64,000 nt of DNA, taken from a virus. How positions within the stretch are numbered: position 1 is the stretch's first letter; each line of letters opens with the position of its first letter. This document shows, piece by piece, positions 40,917-48,494 of the stretch. The stretch covers positions 25,929 to 89,928 of IMG/VR virus record IMGVR_UViG_3300025030_000068; one strand, given 5' to 3'. The notes under the pieces were generated by a model, which searched no databases, was not told the origin of the DNA, and was given only the letters and a program-made list of their open reading frames with translations. The translations under genes were made by a program, and so were the position numbers.

Positions 40917-40931
40917 GTTCCCTATGTCGCA
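40915..40931 (+). promoter_or_regulatory. 17-bp operator-like motif, site 9
   Basis: GTGTTCCCTATGTCGCA, 16 of 17, over the start point of the module A promoter. Confidence 0.78.
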
Positions 40932-40958
40932 TATCTTACCCGCTGGCGGGGAGTGGTG

Positions 40959-40971
40959 GCAAAGTTTTTGC
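40959..40971 (+). promoter_or_regulatory. Shared 13-bp palindrome-like element, module A
   Basis: GCAAAGTTTTTGC, repeated exactly at 46940-46952 in the paralogous module and otherwise set in diverged sequence; a candidate second operator. Confidence 0.5.
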
Positions 40972-40981
40972 TGTATCGTGG

Positions 40982-40998
40982 GTGTTCCCTATATCGCT
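40982..40998 (+). promoter_or_regulatory. 17-bp operator-like motif, site 10
   Basis: GTGTTCCCTATATCGCT, 15 of 17, second copy ahead of module A. Confidence 0.75.
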
Positions 40999-41060
40999 AA
41001 GACGTGATTTCGTTCTTTTTTTGTTGCAATCGTTTATGAGCCTGCGGTAACGTGCCTTCA

Positions 41061-41185
41061 ACCTGCTCAACACAGGGACTGGACCGGCTACCGCACCCGT
41101 CAGTATTGCGGTATTTTTACGCCCTGCATTTAGAAAGGATGCCGGGAAGGACAGGGAATATCCAATACCTGTCGCAGCCGTCCAT
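41061..41185 (+). ncRNA. c4: C4-type antisense RNA, module A
   Basis: Folds as a cloverleaf: closing stem GGAC-GGCT / AGCC-GTCC (41081-41089 / 41176-41183), hairpin ACCGCA / TGCGGT (41090-41112) and hairpin GACAGG / CCTGTC (41150-41173). Two single-stranded segments are complementary to a contiguous downstream target: TCAACACAG (41067-41075) to 41188-41196, and GGATGCCGGGAAG (41137-41149) to 41198-41210 (13 of 13 pairs). This matches phage P1/P7 C4 RNAs (Rfam C4 family), which hold back icd-ant translation. Strong support comes from compensatory changes in the paralogue at 47.1 kb. Confidence 0.85.
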
Positions 41186-41187
41186 TG

Positions 41188-41210
41188 CTGTGTTGAACTT
41201 CCCGGCATCC
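41188..41210 (+). promoter_or_regulatory. C4 RNA target site, module A
   Basis: Contiguous a and b target sequences upstream of the first ORF. TGTTGA within it (41191-41196) can instead pair with TCAACA at 41224-41229 beside the ribosome-binding site, a competing fold. Confidence 0.75.
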
Positions 41211-41246
41211 TCTGCCGCATCCCTCAACAGGAAATGGAGCTTCACC

Positions 41247-41438
41247 ATGAAAAACATCAAGACCACCTGCCCCATCCCCTACCCGTCCGATCCAATCTTC
41301 AACGCCACCCTTCACGCCGGTTTTGCCAAAGAGCGCGGCGGCCAGATTTCGCCGGCCAATGTTCTGTGCCTGGCGGAGTATGCCGAGCAGTCGATTCGCC
41401 TCTTGCAGTCGCTGTTGGCTGGAAAGGCGGTGTGCTGA
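41247..41438 (+). CDS. Icd-like small coupled ORF, module A, 63 aa
   Basis: Shares FxATLHAGFAKERGGQI and C-terminal LAGKAVC with the 81-aa protein of module B. Its TGA overlaps the antirepressor ATG (TGATG), as icd does with ant in P1, so C4 control of this ORF would also control the antirepressor. The conserved N-terminal core suggests the peptide itself has a function. GGAG precedes the ATG. Confidence 0.82.
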   Translation: MKNIKTTCPIPYPSDPIFNATLHAGFAKERGGQISPANVLCLAEYAEQSIRLLQSLLAGKAVC

Positions 41439-42166
41439 TGAATCAGTTAATCGCAATCGCCAACCGTCCCATCGGCACCGACTCCATTCCGACCGTCAAT
41501 GCCCGCGACCTTCACGCCTTCCTCGCTGTCGGAAAGGACTTCTCGACATGGATCAAGGACCGCATTGACCAGTTCGGATTCGTTGAAAATCAGGACTTCG
41601 TGCGCTCCCCGATTCCGGGGAACGGCAAACATGCGGGTTTACGGGCGCCCATCGAATACCACCTCTCCATTGATATGGCGAAAGAGCTGTCGATGGTCGA
41701 ACGCTCTCCGCAGGGGAAGAAGGCGCGTCTCTACTTCATCGAGTGTGAGCGCCTCGCCAAGACGCCCCTCATCGAAACGCCAGAAATGCAGATGGCGCGT
41801 GGCCTCCTTGCCGCTGCCGCCATGATCGACGACAAGAACCGGCAGATTGCCGTACTGGAACCGAAGGCCGCCGCTCTCGACCGGATCGCGACCGCTGACG
41901 GCTCCCTGTGTATCACCAATGCCGCCAAGGATTTGCAGGTGCGCCCCAAGGATCTCTTCGCCTTCCTCTCTGGTCACAAGTGGATTTATCGCCGGGCCGG
42001 TGGCGGTGGCTTCGTCGCGTATCAGGATAAATTACAGTCCGGCCTACTGGAGCACAAGGTGACGCTCGTTTCACGCTCCGATGGCAGCGAGAAGCTCACC
42101 GAGCAGGTCTTGGTGACGGCCAAAGGCATGGCGCGGCTGGCGGAAGCCTTGGCGGTCACGGCGTAG
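41438..42166 (+). CDS. ant: Antirepressor, AntA/KilAC type, 242 aa
   Basis: AntA-type N-domain (VNARDLHAFLAVGKDFSTWIKDRI ... FGFVENQDF ... EYHLSIDMAKELSMVERS) and C-terminal KilAC domain (ITNAAKDLQVRPKDLFAFLSGHKWIYRR). Such proteins bind the phage repressor and release lytic promoters. Coupled to the Icd-like ORF and probably silenced by the C4 RNA. Confidence 0.9.
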   Translation: MNQLIAIANRPIGTDSIPTVNARDLHAFLAVGKDFSTWIKDRIDQFGFVENQDFVRSPIPGNGKHAGLRAPIEYHLSIDMAKELSMVERSPQGKKARLYFIECERLAKTPLIETPEMQMARGLLAAAAMIDDKNRQIAVLEPKAAALDRIATADGSLCITNAAKDLQVRPKDLFAFLSGHKWIYRRAGGGGFVAYQDKLQSGLLEHKVTLVSRSDGSEKLTEQVLVTAKGMARLAEALAVTA

Positions 42167-42221
42167 TGTTATGGACTGGCCAATTCCGGCCAGAATTTGC
42201 AATTTTCTTAAGGGGATCTAC

Positions 42222-42377
42222 ATGAACGAAAAAGCACAGAAGATGATGGAAGTTCAGGCGCTGGTCGATGCAATCCGTTGCGGCACTGCCAATGACGAAC
42301 TGTCGATGGCCGTCAACACGATAAATGTCCTTGCCGGTATGGTGGTCGAAAGGATAGAGTGGTTGCTGGAAGGTTAG
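42222..42377 (+). CDS. Small module-end protein, module A, 51 aa
   Basis: Pattern MEVQALVDAIRCGTANDELSMAVNTINVLAGMVVERIEWLL matches a paralogous 51-aa protein at the end of module B. AAGGGGA precedes the ATG. Similar in feel to small DUF3077-like phage proteins; function unknown. Confidence 0.75.
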   Translation: MNEKAQKMMEVQALVDAIRCGTANDELSMAVNTINVLAGMVVERIEWLLEG

Positions 42378-42381
42378 AGGG

Positions 42382-42421
42382 ATAAAATTCGCCCGGTCAG
42401 TGATGGCCGGGCGAATTTTAT
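42382..42421 (+). terminator. Bidirectional terminator of module A
   Basis: ATAAAATTCGCCCGG paired with its complement around loop TCAGTGATGG. The loop sequence is identical to that of the module B terminator. Confidence 0.85.
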
Positions 42422-43725
42422 GTGTGTTTCTGCCCTCGCGTCAGGCCGAGGCAGGACTGATAAGTCGTCCCGGCCATGCCGATCTGGTAGTTATGGGTCA
42501 CCTGCTCCACGAAATATTCCAGCCCGTTCTTCATGAGGGCACCGTCGCCCACCTTGAACTCTGGGGCGCCGTGGATGCCGAGCGTGCCGCTTTCGAGGAG
42601 GTGGTTGCGTTTGACGCGAGTCCAGAGCATCGACGCTTTGTTCTTGATCGGCTCCAGTGCGAGGTCTTGCATCCAGACGTCGAGAGCCGGGACGTTTGGT
42701 GGCGCGAAGTTGGTATTGACCTCCCACGGGGAGAATCCGTGTGTGGCAATTTCGTCCTGCGTGTCGTTGAAGACGCCTTGCGCGAACTGGATGGGGATGC
42801 CTTCCAGCGCAGCGGCCATGACGAACTGCGGCGCCTTGAGGTAAACGTAGTTGATGCGTTCGTTGTCGCAGATGCCGAGGTCTTCGGTGACCACCAGCCG
42901 GTCGTCGATCGTGCGGAGGACGCCCCTGATCCCGGTCGCTCCCGGTGCTGCTCCGGTCTCGGTGCAGAGGAGTTTGCCGGTCGTCGGGTCGAACGGGTAC
43001 TTCTCGTGGATGACGTAGAACTTGCCGTCGTAGGTCTCGGTGGAGAGGACATTGAACGGTTCGTTGGCGGTGGCCTTCATCGCGTTCCAGATGCTGCCGG
43101 TAGATTCGAGGAGCGCCCAATTGTAGGTCTGCCAGTCGTCCGGAGTGACGTCCGGGAACCAGATGTCCATGTAATCTTGCGGCAGCAGCAGCTGGTTGAA
43201 GAAGAGCTTATAAAAGAGACTGTCAAGGATCTCCTTCGGTGTACCGGAGAACGTCACGCCGGCAGCCAAGCGAAACAGGTACTCGGAGTTGTCGCCGCCG
43301 GTCACGGTGCCGGTCTCGGTGTTCTTCAGCGGCATGATATCGACGATGCAGTCGTGTTTCATGAGCAGCTTGCCGAAGTCGGTGCCGTTGATGCGGCAGC
43401 GGAACTGCGGGCGGCCCTCGGCGTCATAGCAGCGGACCCGGCCTACGCGGTCGATGAGGCCGATCATGACCGACTGCATCCCCTTGCCGTCTCCGGCGTC
43501 GAGGCTGATCAGGATGATGTCGTCGGTCTTGACTATTTCATCATATCGTTTACTATCGATTCGCGTATTGAACGTGGTCGTGATCTGGAATCCGCCAGCA
43601 GCACGGGCAAACGCCTTGTTCGTGTTGATCGACACGATGTCATTGCTGATATCTTCGTCTGCGTAGCCGTTGGCGGCCCGGCGGAGAATGACTTTGTGGT
43701 CTGGTCGGAATGTCCCGTAAAACAT
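42418..43725 (-). CDS. Baseplate hub protein (gpD/gp27-like), 435 aa
   Basis: Position between tape measure and spike, length, and strand-rich sequence (FRPDHKVILRRAANGYADEDISNDIVSINTNKAFARAAGGFQIT ... GDGKGMQSVMIGLIDRVG) fit the phage hub proteins that cap the tail tube. A divergent secreted-protein moron begins 22 bases from its start. Confidence 0.8.
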   Translation of the reverse strand: MFYGTFRPDHKVILRRAANGYADEDISNDIVSINTNKAFARAAGGFQITTTFNTRIDSKRYDEIVKTDDIILISLDAGDGKGMQSVMIGLIDRVGRVRCYDAEGRPQFRCRINGTDFGKLLMKHDCIVDIMPLKNTETGTVTGGDNSEYLFRLAAGVTFSGTPKEILDSLFYKLFFNQLLLPQDYMDIWFPDVTPDDWQTYNWALLESTGSIWNAMKATANEPFNVLSTETYDGKFYVIHEKYPFDPTTGKLLCTETGAAPGATGIRGVLRTIDDRLVVTEDLGICDNERINYVYLKAPQFVMAAALEGIPIQFAQGVFNDTQDEIATHGFSPWEVNTNFAPPNVPALDVWMQDLALEPIKNKASMLWTRVKRNHLLESGTLGIHGAPEFKVGDGALMKNGLEYFVEQVTHNYQIGMAGTTYQSCLGLTRGQKHT

Positions 43726-43746
43726 TGAGGCTCCGTGGAGGTTGTT

Positions 43747-44136
43747 ATGCGTTTATTGTGTGTTCTTTGTGCGTTTCTTCTGACTGTTGCTATTGCTTGT
43801 GCCGGCGAGCCGGGGAAATACATTTATCAGGGGGGGACGACAGATTCTGGCCCTGTTGCGGTTCGGACTTCGAGCCAAGAATTTGAGTATTTTTGGTACA
43901 TGAGTGGTGGTCGCTATGTCGCGGCGGCTTTTCATTCCCCCAACCATCTTGCAATCCTCCTGTCTGACTCCTCCGGAGAATCCGGCGATACTGAATTTTA
44001 TTTTGACGGGAAGACCAAGGAGGTGACTTTCCTCGATCCGGCGAACGGCGAGAGGGTTGTCTATCTTTCTCCCGGCTCCTCTGGTTATGAAATGGCGACA
44101 TCCATTTGGCGACACGCTGGTTTCCTGAGTAACTAG
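43747..44136 (+). CDS. Secreted protein moron, 129 aa
   Basis: Opposite in direction to the surrounding tail genes, with its own GGAGG site. Signal peptide MRLLCVLCAFLLTVAIACAG; the mature part is a small mixed beta protein (KYIYQGGTTDSG ... FYFDGKTKEVTFLDPANGERV). Its stop overlaps the tape-measure stop by four bases. A single-gene plus-strand insert inside the late operon is the layout of a moron, often expressed in lysogens. Function unknown. Confidence 0.8.
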   Translation: MRLLCVLCAFLLTVAIACAGEPGKYIYQGGTTDSGPVAVRTSSQEFEYFWYMSGGRYVAAAFHSPNHLAILLSDSSGESGDTEFYFDGKTKEVTFLDPANGERVVYLSPGSSGYEMATSIWRHAGFLSN

Positions 44137-46157
44137 ACCTGCGAAGAGAGGGTGCGGACTTCACCGACAAGTCTCGTTATCTCTTCTGTCAATCTGTCAA
44201 TACTGCTTAATGGTTTTCCGAGCTGCATGTGACCATTCTTATCTGGGATAAATTCGCCCGTCTCTTCATCGTGCAGGATCTCCCTCTTCTTCTGTTTCTC
44301 CATTTCATGCGTAGCACTATGAACCTTCCGGTACCCAGAATTTCTGATGGATGGAGGGTCAGGGTCGTTTGGTCCCAATCCCCAGCCGAGGAGCTTTTTC
44401 GTGGTGCTATTGACGGCCTTGGTGACTGGCGATTCCTTTTTATCTGAGTACATTCCAGCCGGATCGCCAAGCATGAGGTTTGTCAGTTTCCCGACCGCCT
44501 TGGTGAACTCACCGGAGTTGATCGTGTTGGCGACATCAACAAGGCCAGCTTTGATCTTGTCGGTTACAGACAGCAAGGAATCACCGAGGCCGACCATGTA
44601 GTTCTCAATATCAGCCTGCACTCGCGTGTGCTCGTCGGTTCCCCTCCCCGCGTCCCCTGCGAGCGACCCGGCGGCGCGGGCCTTGGTGAATATCTCCCGG
44701 AACTTTTCGGGATCATTCAATGCCTCGTTCGATAGCGCTCCGTTGTCCTTCAGCGTCTTCAGCAGACTCTCGGTCTCCGCCACGGTCATCGTGAACTGCG
44801 ACGCCAGCGTGAATTTGGTAAGCGGTCCGTCCGCGCCGCCGCCGAAGGACATCGCCTTATTCATCATGCCCCGTACGTTCTCGCTGTCGCCGACGCCGAG
44901 AGACATGCGCTTCTTGAATTCCCAGAGGGCGCCGAGGTCGCCAGCCGGCAGCTTGTCGCCGCCGAGGGCCGACCACTTGAACAGCTGCTCCCCTGGTGAT
45001 CCGCCGTTGCCGGAGATCGACGAGTTCATCTTGGAAAGGATGTTGGCATTCTGCCCGGACGGGCCGTTGCTCCACAGGGACGCTTGCAGGCCGGCGACGA
45101 ATGAGGCCGACTCGCTGCCGATCTTGGCGCCTCCGGACGTGGCCGAGATTGTCTGCATCAAGCGCTGATTAACCTGAACGTACTCTTCGATCCTTGTGCC
45201 GATATTGTGCCGGCCCAGCTTGCCGAAGTCCCGCATCGCCTCGATATATTGCCGGGTCTGTTCCTGCGTCATGCCGGTGAGGGCGCCCGTTGATCCGACC
45301 ATGTTGGCGGCAGCGGACCCGTCCATGTTGAAGGCTCTGGCTGACTGCATGGCGAGGAGCGTTCCCCTTGCGCCGTAGTTCCCCTTTTTGGCGACCGCTT
45401 GCGCCATCTGCAGCTCGGCTGCCGGCCCAAATCCCAGATTGAGGCCGGCACCGAATCCGGTTTGTCCGCCGATCCCCGCGAGGCCGGTCCGGCCCTGTGA
45501 TATGGCTCCGGCGCGTGACATCGACTCCAGCATGAAGCCCATGACCGTGCCGGCGCCAATGAGAGCCGCTCCGTAGCCGATGGCTTTCTTCAGGCCTCCA
45601 CCAGAGGCCGGTGCTCCGCGTTGCTGCCCAGAGCCCTGCACGCTGTCCGTGTATTCGTTGAACTCGCCTTGAAACTGGTCCTCTTGCCCTTCCAGCCGAC
45701 GGTAGCTTTTCTGTTGCTGCCTTAACCGGCTCCTGAGCTGAGTTCTCTGTTCGGCAATTCTGGAGCGTTCCGATGCCGAATTGCTGTTCGACTCTTGCTG
45801 GTCGAGAGTTTTCAGCTCCCCCTTCATTTTGGTGATTTCTTGTCGGGCCTTGCTGATCTGCGCGGCGAAGTCCTGCATATTCTTGCCGAGCTTGGACGAA
45901 ATACTGGCGGCCTCCTGAAACTGTTTTGCGTTCAGGAGGCCGCCCTGTTTGTCGCTGGACGAGGCAATGCCCTTGAGCCGATTGATATCGTCGGTCAATC
46001 TCTTGATGAGAACGGAGGTTTCCTTGAGGCCGGTCTTCCCCGCCAGCTCAATGGGATCGCCAAGGTGTTGCAGCGCGTCCTTGGTCTTGTCGATGGATGC
46101 CTTGGCCGCAGCAACCTGTCGCGCGTCAACATTTATCCCGATGCCAATTCCGCCCAT
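44133..46157 (-). CDS. Tape measure protein, 674 aa
   Basis: Long, helical, with a coiled coil (~30-170), hydrophobic Gly/Ala-rich central segment (GGGLKKAIGYGAALIGAGTVMGFML, ~190-215) and typical position after the tail chaperones. Using the usual ~1.5 angstrom per residue, it would set a tail of about 100 nm. The protein also likely exits into the host membrane during injection. Confidence 0.88.
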   Translation of the reverse strand: MGGIGIGINVDARQVAAAKASIDKTKDALQHLGDPIELAGKTGLKETSVLIKRLTDDINRLKGIASSSDKQGGLLNAKQFQEAASISSKLGKNMQDFAAQISKARQEITKMKGELKTLDQQESNSNSASERSRIAEQRTQLRSRLRQQQKSYRRLEGQEDQFQGEFNEYTDSVQGSGQQRGAPASGGGLKKAIGYGAALIGAGTVMGFMLESMSRAGAISQGRTGLAGIGGQTGFGAGLNLGFGPAAELQMAQAVAKKGNYGARGTLLAMQSARAFNMDGSAAANMVGSTGALTGMTQEQTRQYIEAMRDFGKLGRHNIGTRIEEYVQVNQRLMQTISATSGGAKIGSESASFVAGLQASLWSNGPSGQNANILSKMNSSISGNGGSPGEQLFKWSALGGDKLPAGDLGALWEFKKRMSLGVGDSENVRGMMNKAMSFGGGADGPLTKFTLASQFTMTVAETESLLKTLKDNGALSNEALNDPEKFREIFTKARAAGSLAGDAGRGTDEHTRVQADIENYMVGLGDSLLSVTDKIKAGLVDVANTINSGEFTKAVGKLTNLMLGDPAGMYSDKKESPVTKAVNSTTKKLLGWGLGPNDPDPPSIRNSGYRKVHSATHEMEKQKKREILHDEETGEFIPDKNGHMQLGKPLSSIDRLTEEITRLVGEVRTLSSQV

Positions 46158-46160
46158 GCG

Positions 46161-46526
46161 CTATTCTCCGTAGCCGGGGAGCATCCCGACCGTTTCGTGT
46201 TCGTGGCGCTTCCTGAAGATCGCGGTCAGATCGAGGTCTTCTCCGGCCTCCATCCGTTCCATGATCTCGTCCGCCAGCTGGTCCCCGGTGATCGTCATGC
46301 CGCATTCCGGGCACTGCGGGCGGTGGGTATCGATCTCGCATTTCGGGCAGGTCTTCAGCTTCTCTCCCTGCTCGATCATCTCCATCTCGTATTCCAGCAT
46401 GATCTCCTCGTCGGTCATGGCGAGGAAGCGCGGATCTGTCGGCGGCAGGTTATACTTGCGGCGAAACCATGCTCGCAGACCCCGGTGCAACTCCTGTGCT
46501 GTCGCCGCTAACTGGCGCGGGTCGAA
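46161..46526 (-). CDS. Frameshift extension of the tail assembly chaperone (T-like), 120 residues
   Basis: This frame has no convincing start but continues the preceding chaperone: PRQLAATAQELHRGLRAWFRRKYNLPP ... CPKCEIDTHRPQCPECG ... EDLDLTAIFRKRHEHE. It joins the 139-aa frame by a +1 (or -2) shift; the best site is TTT CGA at 46527-46522, where Phe-tRNA can slip from TTT to TTC at a rare CGA codon. The fusion would be about 235 residues, like lambda gpGT. It ends four bases before the tape measure gene. Confidence 0.75.
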   Translation of the reverse strand, partial: FDPRQLAATAQELHRGLRAWFRRKYNLPPTDPRFLAMTDEEIMLEYEMEMIEQGEKLKTCPKCEIDTHRPQCPECGMTITGDQLADEIMERMEAGEDLDLTAIFRKRHEHETVGMLPGYGE

Positions 46527-46869
46527 AGGTATCGAGGAAGGTCTGGACCTCTTGCCAGACAGCCAGCACGGCGTTTTCATCGGTTTCGTCGAACAGATTG
46601 GCGAGGTCGAACCATGCCGGGACTTTGCCGTCGGTGACGTGGGTGACGAAGACGACGATATACGAGAGCAGGCGCAGCCCTTCGCCGATCTGGTCCGCAT
46701 CGACGCGACCAAAGGCATTGTTCTGGGCGGCGTCCTTGAGGGCGATGGTCCGCTTGTCGCCGATGCTGGGGCGGCGGATCACGAAGGTGCCGGCGTACTT
46801 GCTGCCGAATGGTAGCTGCGTGTGGCTGTTGATCTTTGTCTCGATGCTGAACGACGTGGCGTTGCTCAT
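46450..46869 (-). CDS. Tail assembly chaperone (G-like), 139 aa
   Basis: Sits between tail tube and tape measure, the normal place for the gpG-type chaperone. The N-domain (FSIETKINSHTQLPFGSKYAGTFVIRRPSIGDKRTIALKDAAQN) resembles phage tail chaperone proteins. A second reading frame overlapping its 3' third continues the protein by frameshifting. Confidence 0.8.
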   Translation of the reverse strand: MSNATSFSIETKINSHTQLPFGSKYAGTFVIRRPSIGDKRTIALKDAAQNNAFGRVDADQIGEGLRLLSYIVVFVTHVTDGKVPAWFDLANLFDETDENAVLAVWQEVQTFLDTFRPAPVSGDSTGVAPGSASMVSPQV

Positions 46870-46896
46870 TGAATCCTCCTGAGTGGTTTCGTGTGG

Positions 46897-46913
46897 TCGT
46901 TACCTATGTCAAA
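46897..46913 (+). promoter_or_regulatory. 17-bp operator-like motif, site 11
   Basis: TCGTTACCTATGTCAAA, 14 of 17, first copy ahead of module B. Confidence 0.65.
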
Positions 46914-46939
46914 TATTCTAGCGGTTGCGGGGCGCAGGG

Positions 46940-46952
46940 GCAAAGTTTTTGC
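46940..46952 (+). promoter_or_regulatory. Shared 13-bp palindrome-like element, module B
   Basis: GCAAAGTTTTTGC, identical to 40959-40971. Confidence 0.5.
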
Positions 46953-47028
46953 TGTTGCCGGGTCACTCTTGGATAAACTCTACCAAACGGCATATTTCTA
47001 GTTGCGTTTAGTTTCTTCGTCCTGTAGG

Positions 47029-47045
47029 CTGTTCCCTATATCGCA
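47029..47045 (+). promoter_or_regulatory. 17-bp operator-like motif, site 12
   Basis: CTGTTCCCTATATCGCA, 15 of 17, second copy ahead of module B. Confidence 0.75.
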
Positions 47046-47105
47046 ATATCGTTGCGGTGTCGTTTTTGAGTTGCAACCAATCGGGAGTGCTGGTACGGTT
47101 TCTTT

Positions 47106-47235
47106 ACCTGCTGAACACAGGGACACAACCCGGCCCGCACTCGTTAGCTTTGCGGTATTTTTATGTCCGGCGCTTTGAAAGGCGTGCCGGGATGGGCGAG
47201 GAATATATTGAATACTCGCCGCAGCTTGGTTGTTC
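47106..47235 (+). ncRNA. c4: C4-type antisense RNA, module B
   Basis: Same fold as the module A RNA with different sequence: closing stem ACAACC / GGTTGT (47125-47130 / 47228-47233), hairpin CCGCA / TGCGG (47135-47155), hairpin GGCGAG / CTCGCC (47195-47220) around GAATAT...AATA. Segments TGAACACAG (47112-47120) and GTGCCGGGATG (47184-47194) are fully complementary to the downstream target 47237-47257. Differences from module A preserve pairing (for example C-G to G-C and A-U to U-A). Confidence 0.85.
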
Positions 47236-47236
47236 G

Positions 47237-47257
47237 CTGTGTTCAACATCCCGGCAC
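47237..47257 (+). promoter_or_regulatory. C4 RNA target site, module B
   Basis: a-target CTGTGTTCA followed by b-target CATCCCGGCAC. TGTTCA (47240-47245) can also pair with TGAACA at 47273-47278, which overlaps the AGGAG of the Icd-like ORF. Confidence 0.75.
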
Positions 47258-47291
47258 TCTTGCCGAACCCCTTGAACAGGAGAACAACACC

Positions 47292-47537
47292 ATGAACACC
47301 TCAATGCACGTCCGTCCTGCGCCCCTGCCCTGTCACAAGTCAACCTCCCCGGCCATCTACAACTACCCGACTGATCCGCTCTTCAACGTCTCCCTCTATG
47401 CTGGCTTTGCCAAAGAGCGTGGTGGCCAGATTGCCGCTGGCAACGTCTTGGAGCTTGCCAAGTATGCCGAGGCCGCTGTTCGTCTTCTTCAGGCCGAAAT
47501 CGCGCAGCTGCGGTTGGCCGGAAAGGCGGTGTGCTGA
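47292..47537 (+). CDS. Icd-like small coupled ORF, module B, 81 aa
   Basis: Shares NYPTDPLFNVSLYAGFAKERGGQIA and C-terminal LAGKAVC with the module A protein, with an N-terminal extension. TGA overlaps the Rha-like ATG. AGGAG before the ATG lies within the sequence that can be hidden by the C4 target. Confidence 0.82.
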   Translation: MNTSMHVRPAPLPCHKSTSPAIYNYPTDPLFNVSLYAGFAKERGGQIAAGNVLELAKYAEAAVRLLQAEIAQLRLAGKAVC

Positions 47538-48340
47538 TGAACGCGACTACTCTTGACACCTCCTCCCTCGTGTTCCTTTCCGATGGCGAACCCCGGACCA
47601 CCTCCCTCGCGATTGCCGAGGGTATGGAACTTCAGCACAAAAACGTCATCGAGCTTATCCGCACCTATCTTGCTGATTTGGCGGAGTTTGGCCCTCTCGC
47701 GTTTGAAACGCGGAAGGGGCAAGCGCTCCCTCATGGTGGTTTTGCCAAGGGGACTGAATATGCCGTCCTCAACCAAGAGCAGTCAACGCTGATCATGACC
47801 TACATGAAAAACACCGAGATTGCCCGCTCCTTCAAGAAGCGGCTGGTCAAGGCATTTTTCGCTCTGGCGCGTCAGGTGACCGGATCGTTCCTGTCGGTCT
47901 CCTCCCTGCAAAACTTCCGGGCACCGGTCGAGGCGACCATCGTCTTCGACGCCTTCCACAGCCTGGCGCTCAAAGTCGGCTTGGAAGGGAATCAGGCGGT
48001 CCTCTCTGCCAACATGGCGACCCGTGCCGCGACCGGGATCGATCCGTTGCAGCTTCTCGGCGCGACGCATCTGCAAGCCGGGAATCAGAACCGGCACTAC
48101 ACGCCGACCGAGCTTGGCACTCGCTTCAACATGACCGGGCGCGAGTTCAATATTGCCCTTGAGGCTGCTGGGCTGCAAACCCGTCACGGCAAGCAGTGGA
48201 TGCCGACGGTGAAGGGCCGGGCCTATGCCGTCCTCCTCGACACGCAGAAACGCAAGGGAACCGGGACGCCGATCCAGCAACTCAAATGGACCGCTGATAT
48301 CGTCGACGTCCTGCCGTCGCTGAAAGGTGGTGCCCAATGA
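47537..48340 (+). CDS. Antirepressor-like protein of the Rha family, 267 aa
   Basis: The N-terminal ~110 residues (LSDGEPRTTSLAIAEGMELQHKNVIELIRTYLADLAEFG ... YAVLNQEQSTLIMTYMKNTEIARSFKKRLVKAFF) are the pRha domain; the C-terminal region (YTPTELGTRFNMTGREFNIALEAAGLQTRHGKQWMPTVKG) is a phage-antirepressor-type DNA-binding module. Different family from the module A antirepressor although the rest of the module is paralogous, so antirepressor genes have been exchanged. Confidence 0.88.
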   Translation: MNATTLDTSSLVFLSDGEPRTTSLAIAEGMELQHKNVIELIRTYLADLAEFGPLAFETRKGQALPHGGFAKGTEYAVLNQEQSTLIMTYMKNTEIARSFKKRLVKAFFALARQVTGSFLSVSSLQNFRAPVEATIVFDAFHSLALKVGLEGNQAVLSANMATRAATGIDPLQLLGATHLQAGNQNRHYTPTELGTRFNMTGREFNIALEAAGLQTRHGKQWMPTVKGRAYAVLLDTQKRKGTGTPIQQLKWTADIVDVLPSLKGGAQ

Positions 48341-48492
48341 TCCCCGCCAAAAAGCTGATCGAGGCGATGGCGCTGGCTGAGGCGATAAAGGTGCTGACAG
48401 AACACGATGCGTATCACGCTCCGGCGCATACGTTGAATGTTCTGGCGGCGATGGCTATCGAACGAATGACGGCGGTCCTGGAAACTGAGTGA
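48337..48492 (+). CDS. Small module-end protein, module B, 51 aa
   Basis: Paralogue of the 51-aa protein in module A (shared ALVDAI/ALAEAI and NVLAAMAIERM). ATG overlaps the Rha-like stop (ATGA). Unknown function; retention in both copies argues for a role within the module. Confidence 0.75.
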   Translation: MIPAKKLIEAMALAEAIKVLTEHDAYHAPAHTLNVLAAMAIERMTAVLETE

Positions 48493-48494
48493 CA

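Noticed and set aside
41061-41210. Leader pseudoknot as a self-cleaving ribozyme or metabolite riboswitch
   Set aside because: Helix order does not match HDV, twister or hammerhead layouts, while the a/b target pairing, coupled small ORF and antirepressor fit C4 RNA.
42400-43728. 442-aa open frame on the plus strand opposite the hub gene
   Set aside because: Lies exactly across the hub protein gene, composition typical of antisense frames, and starts inside the module A terminator.
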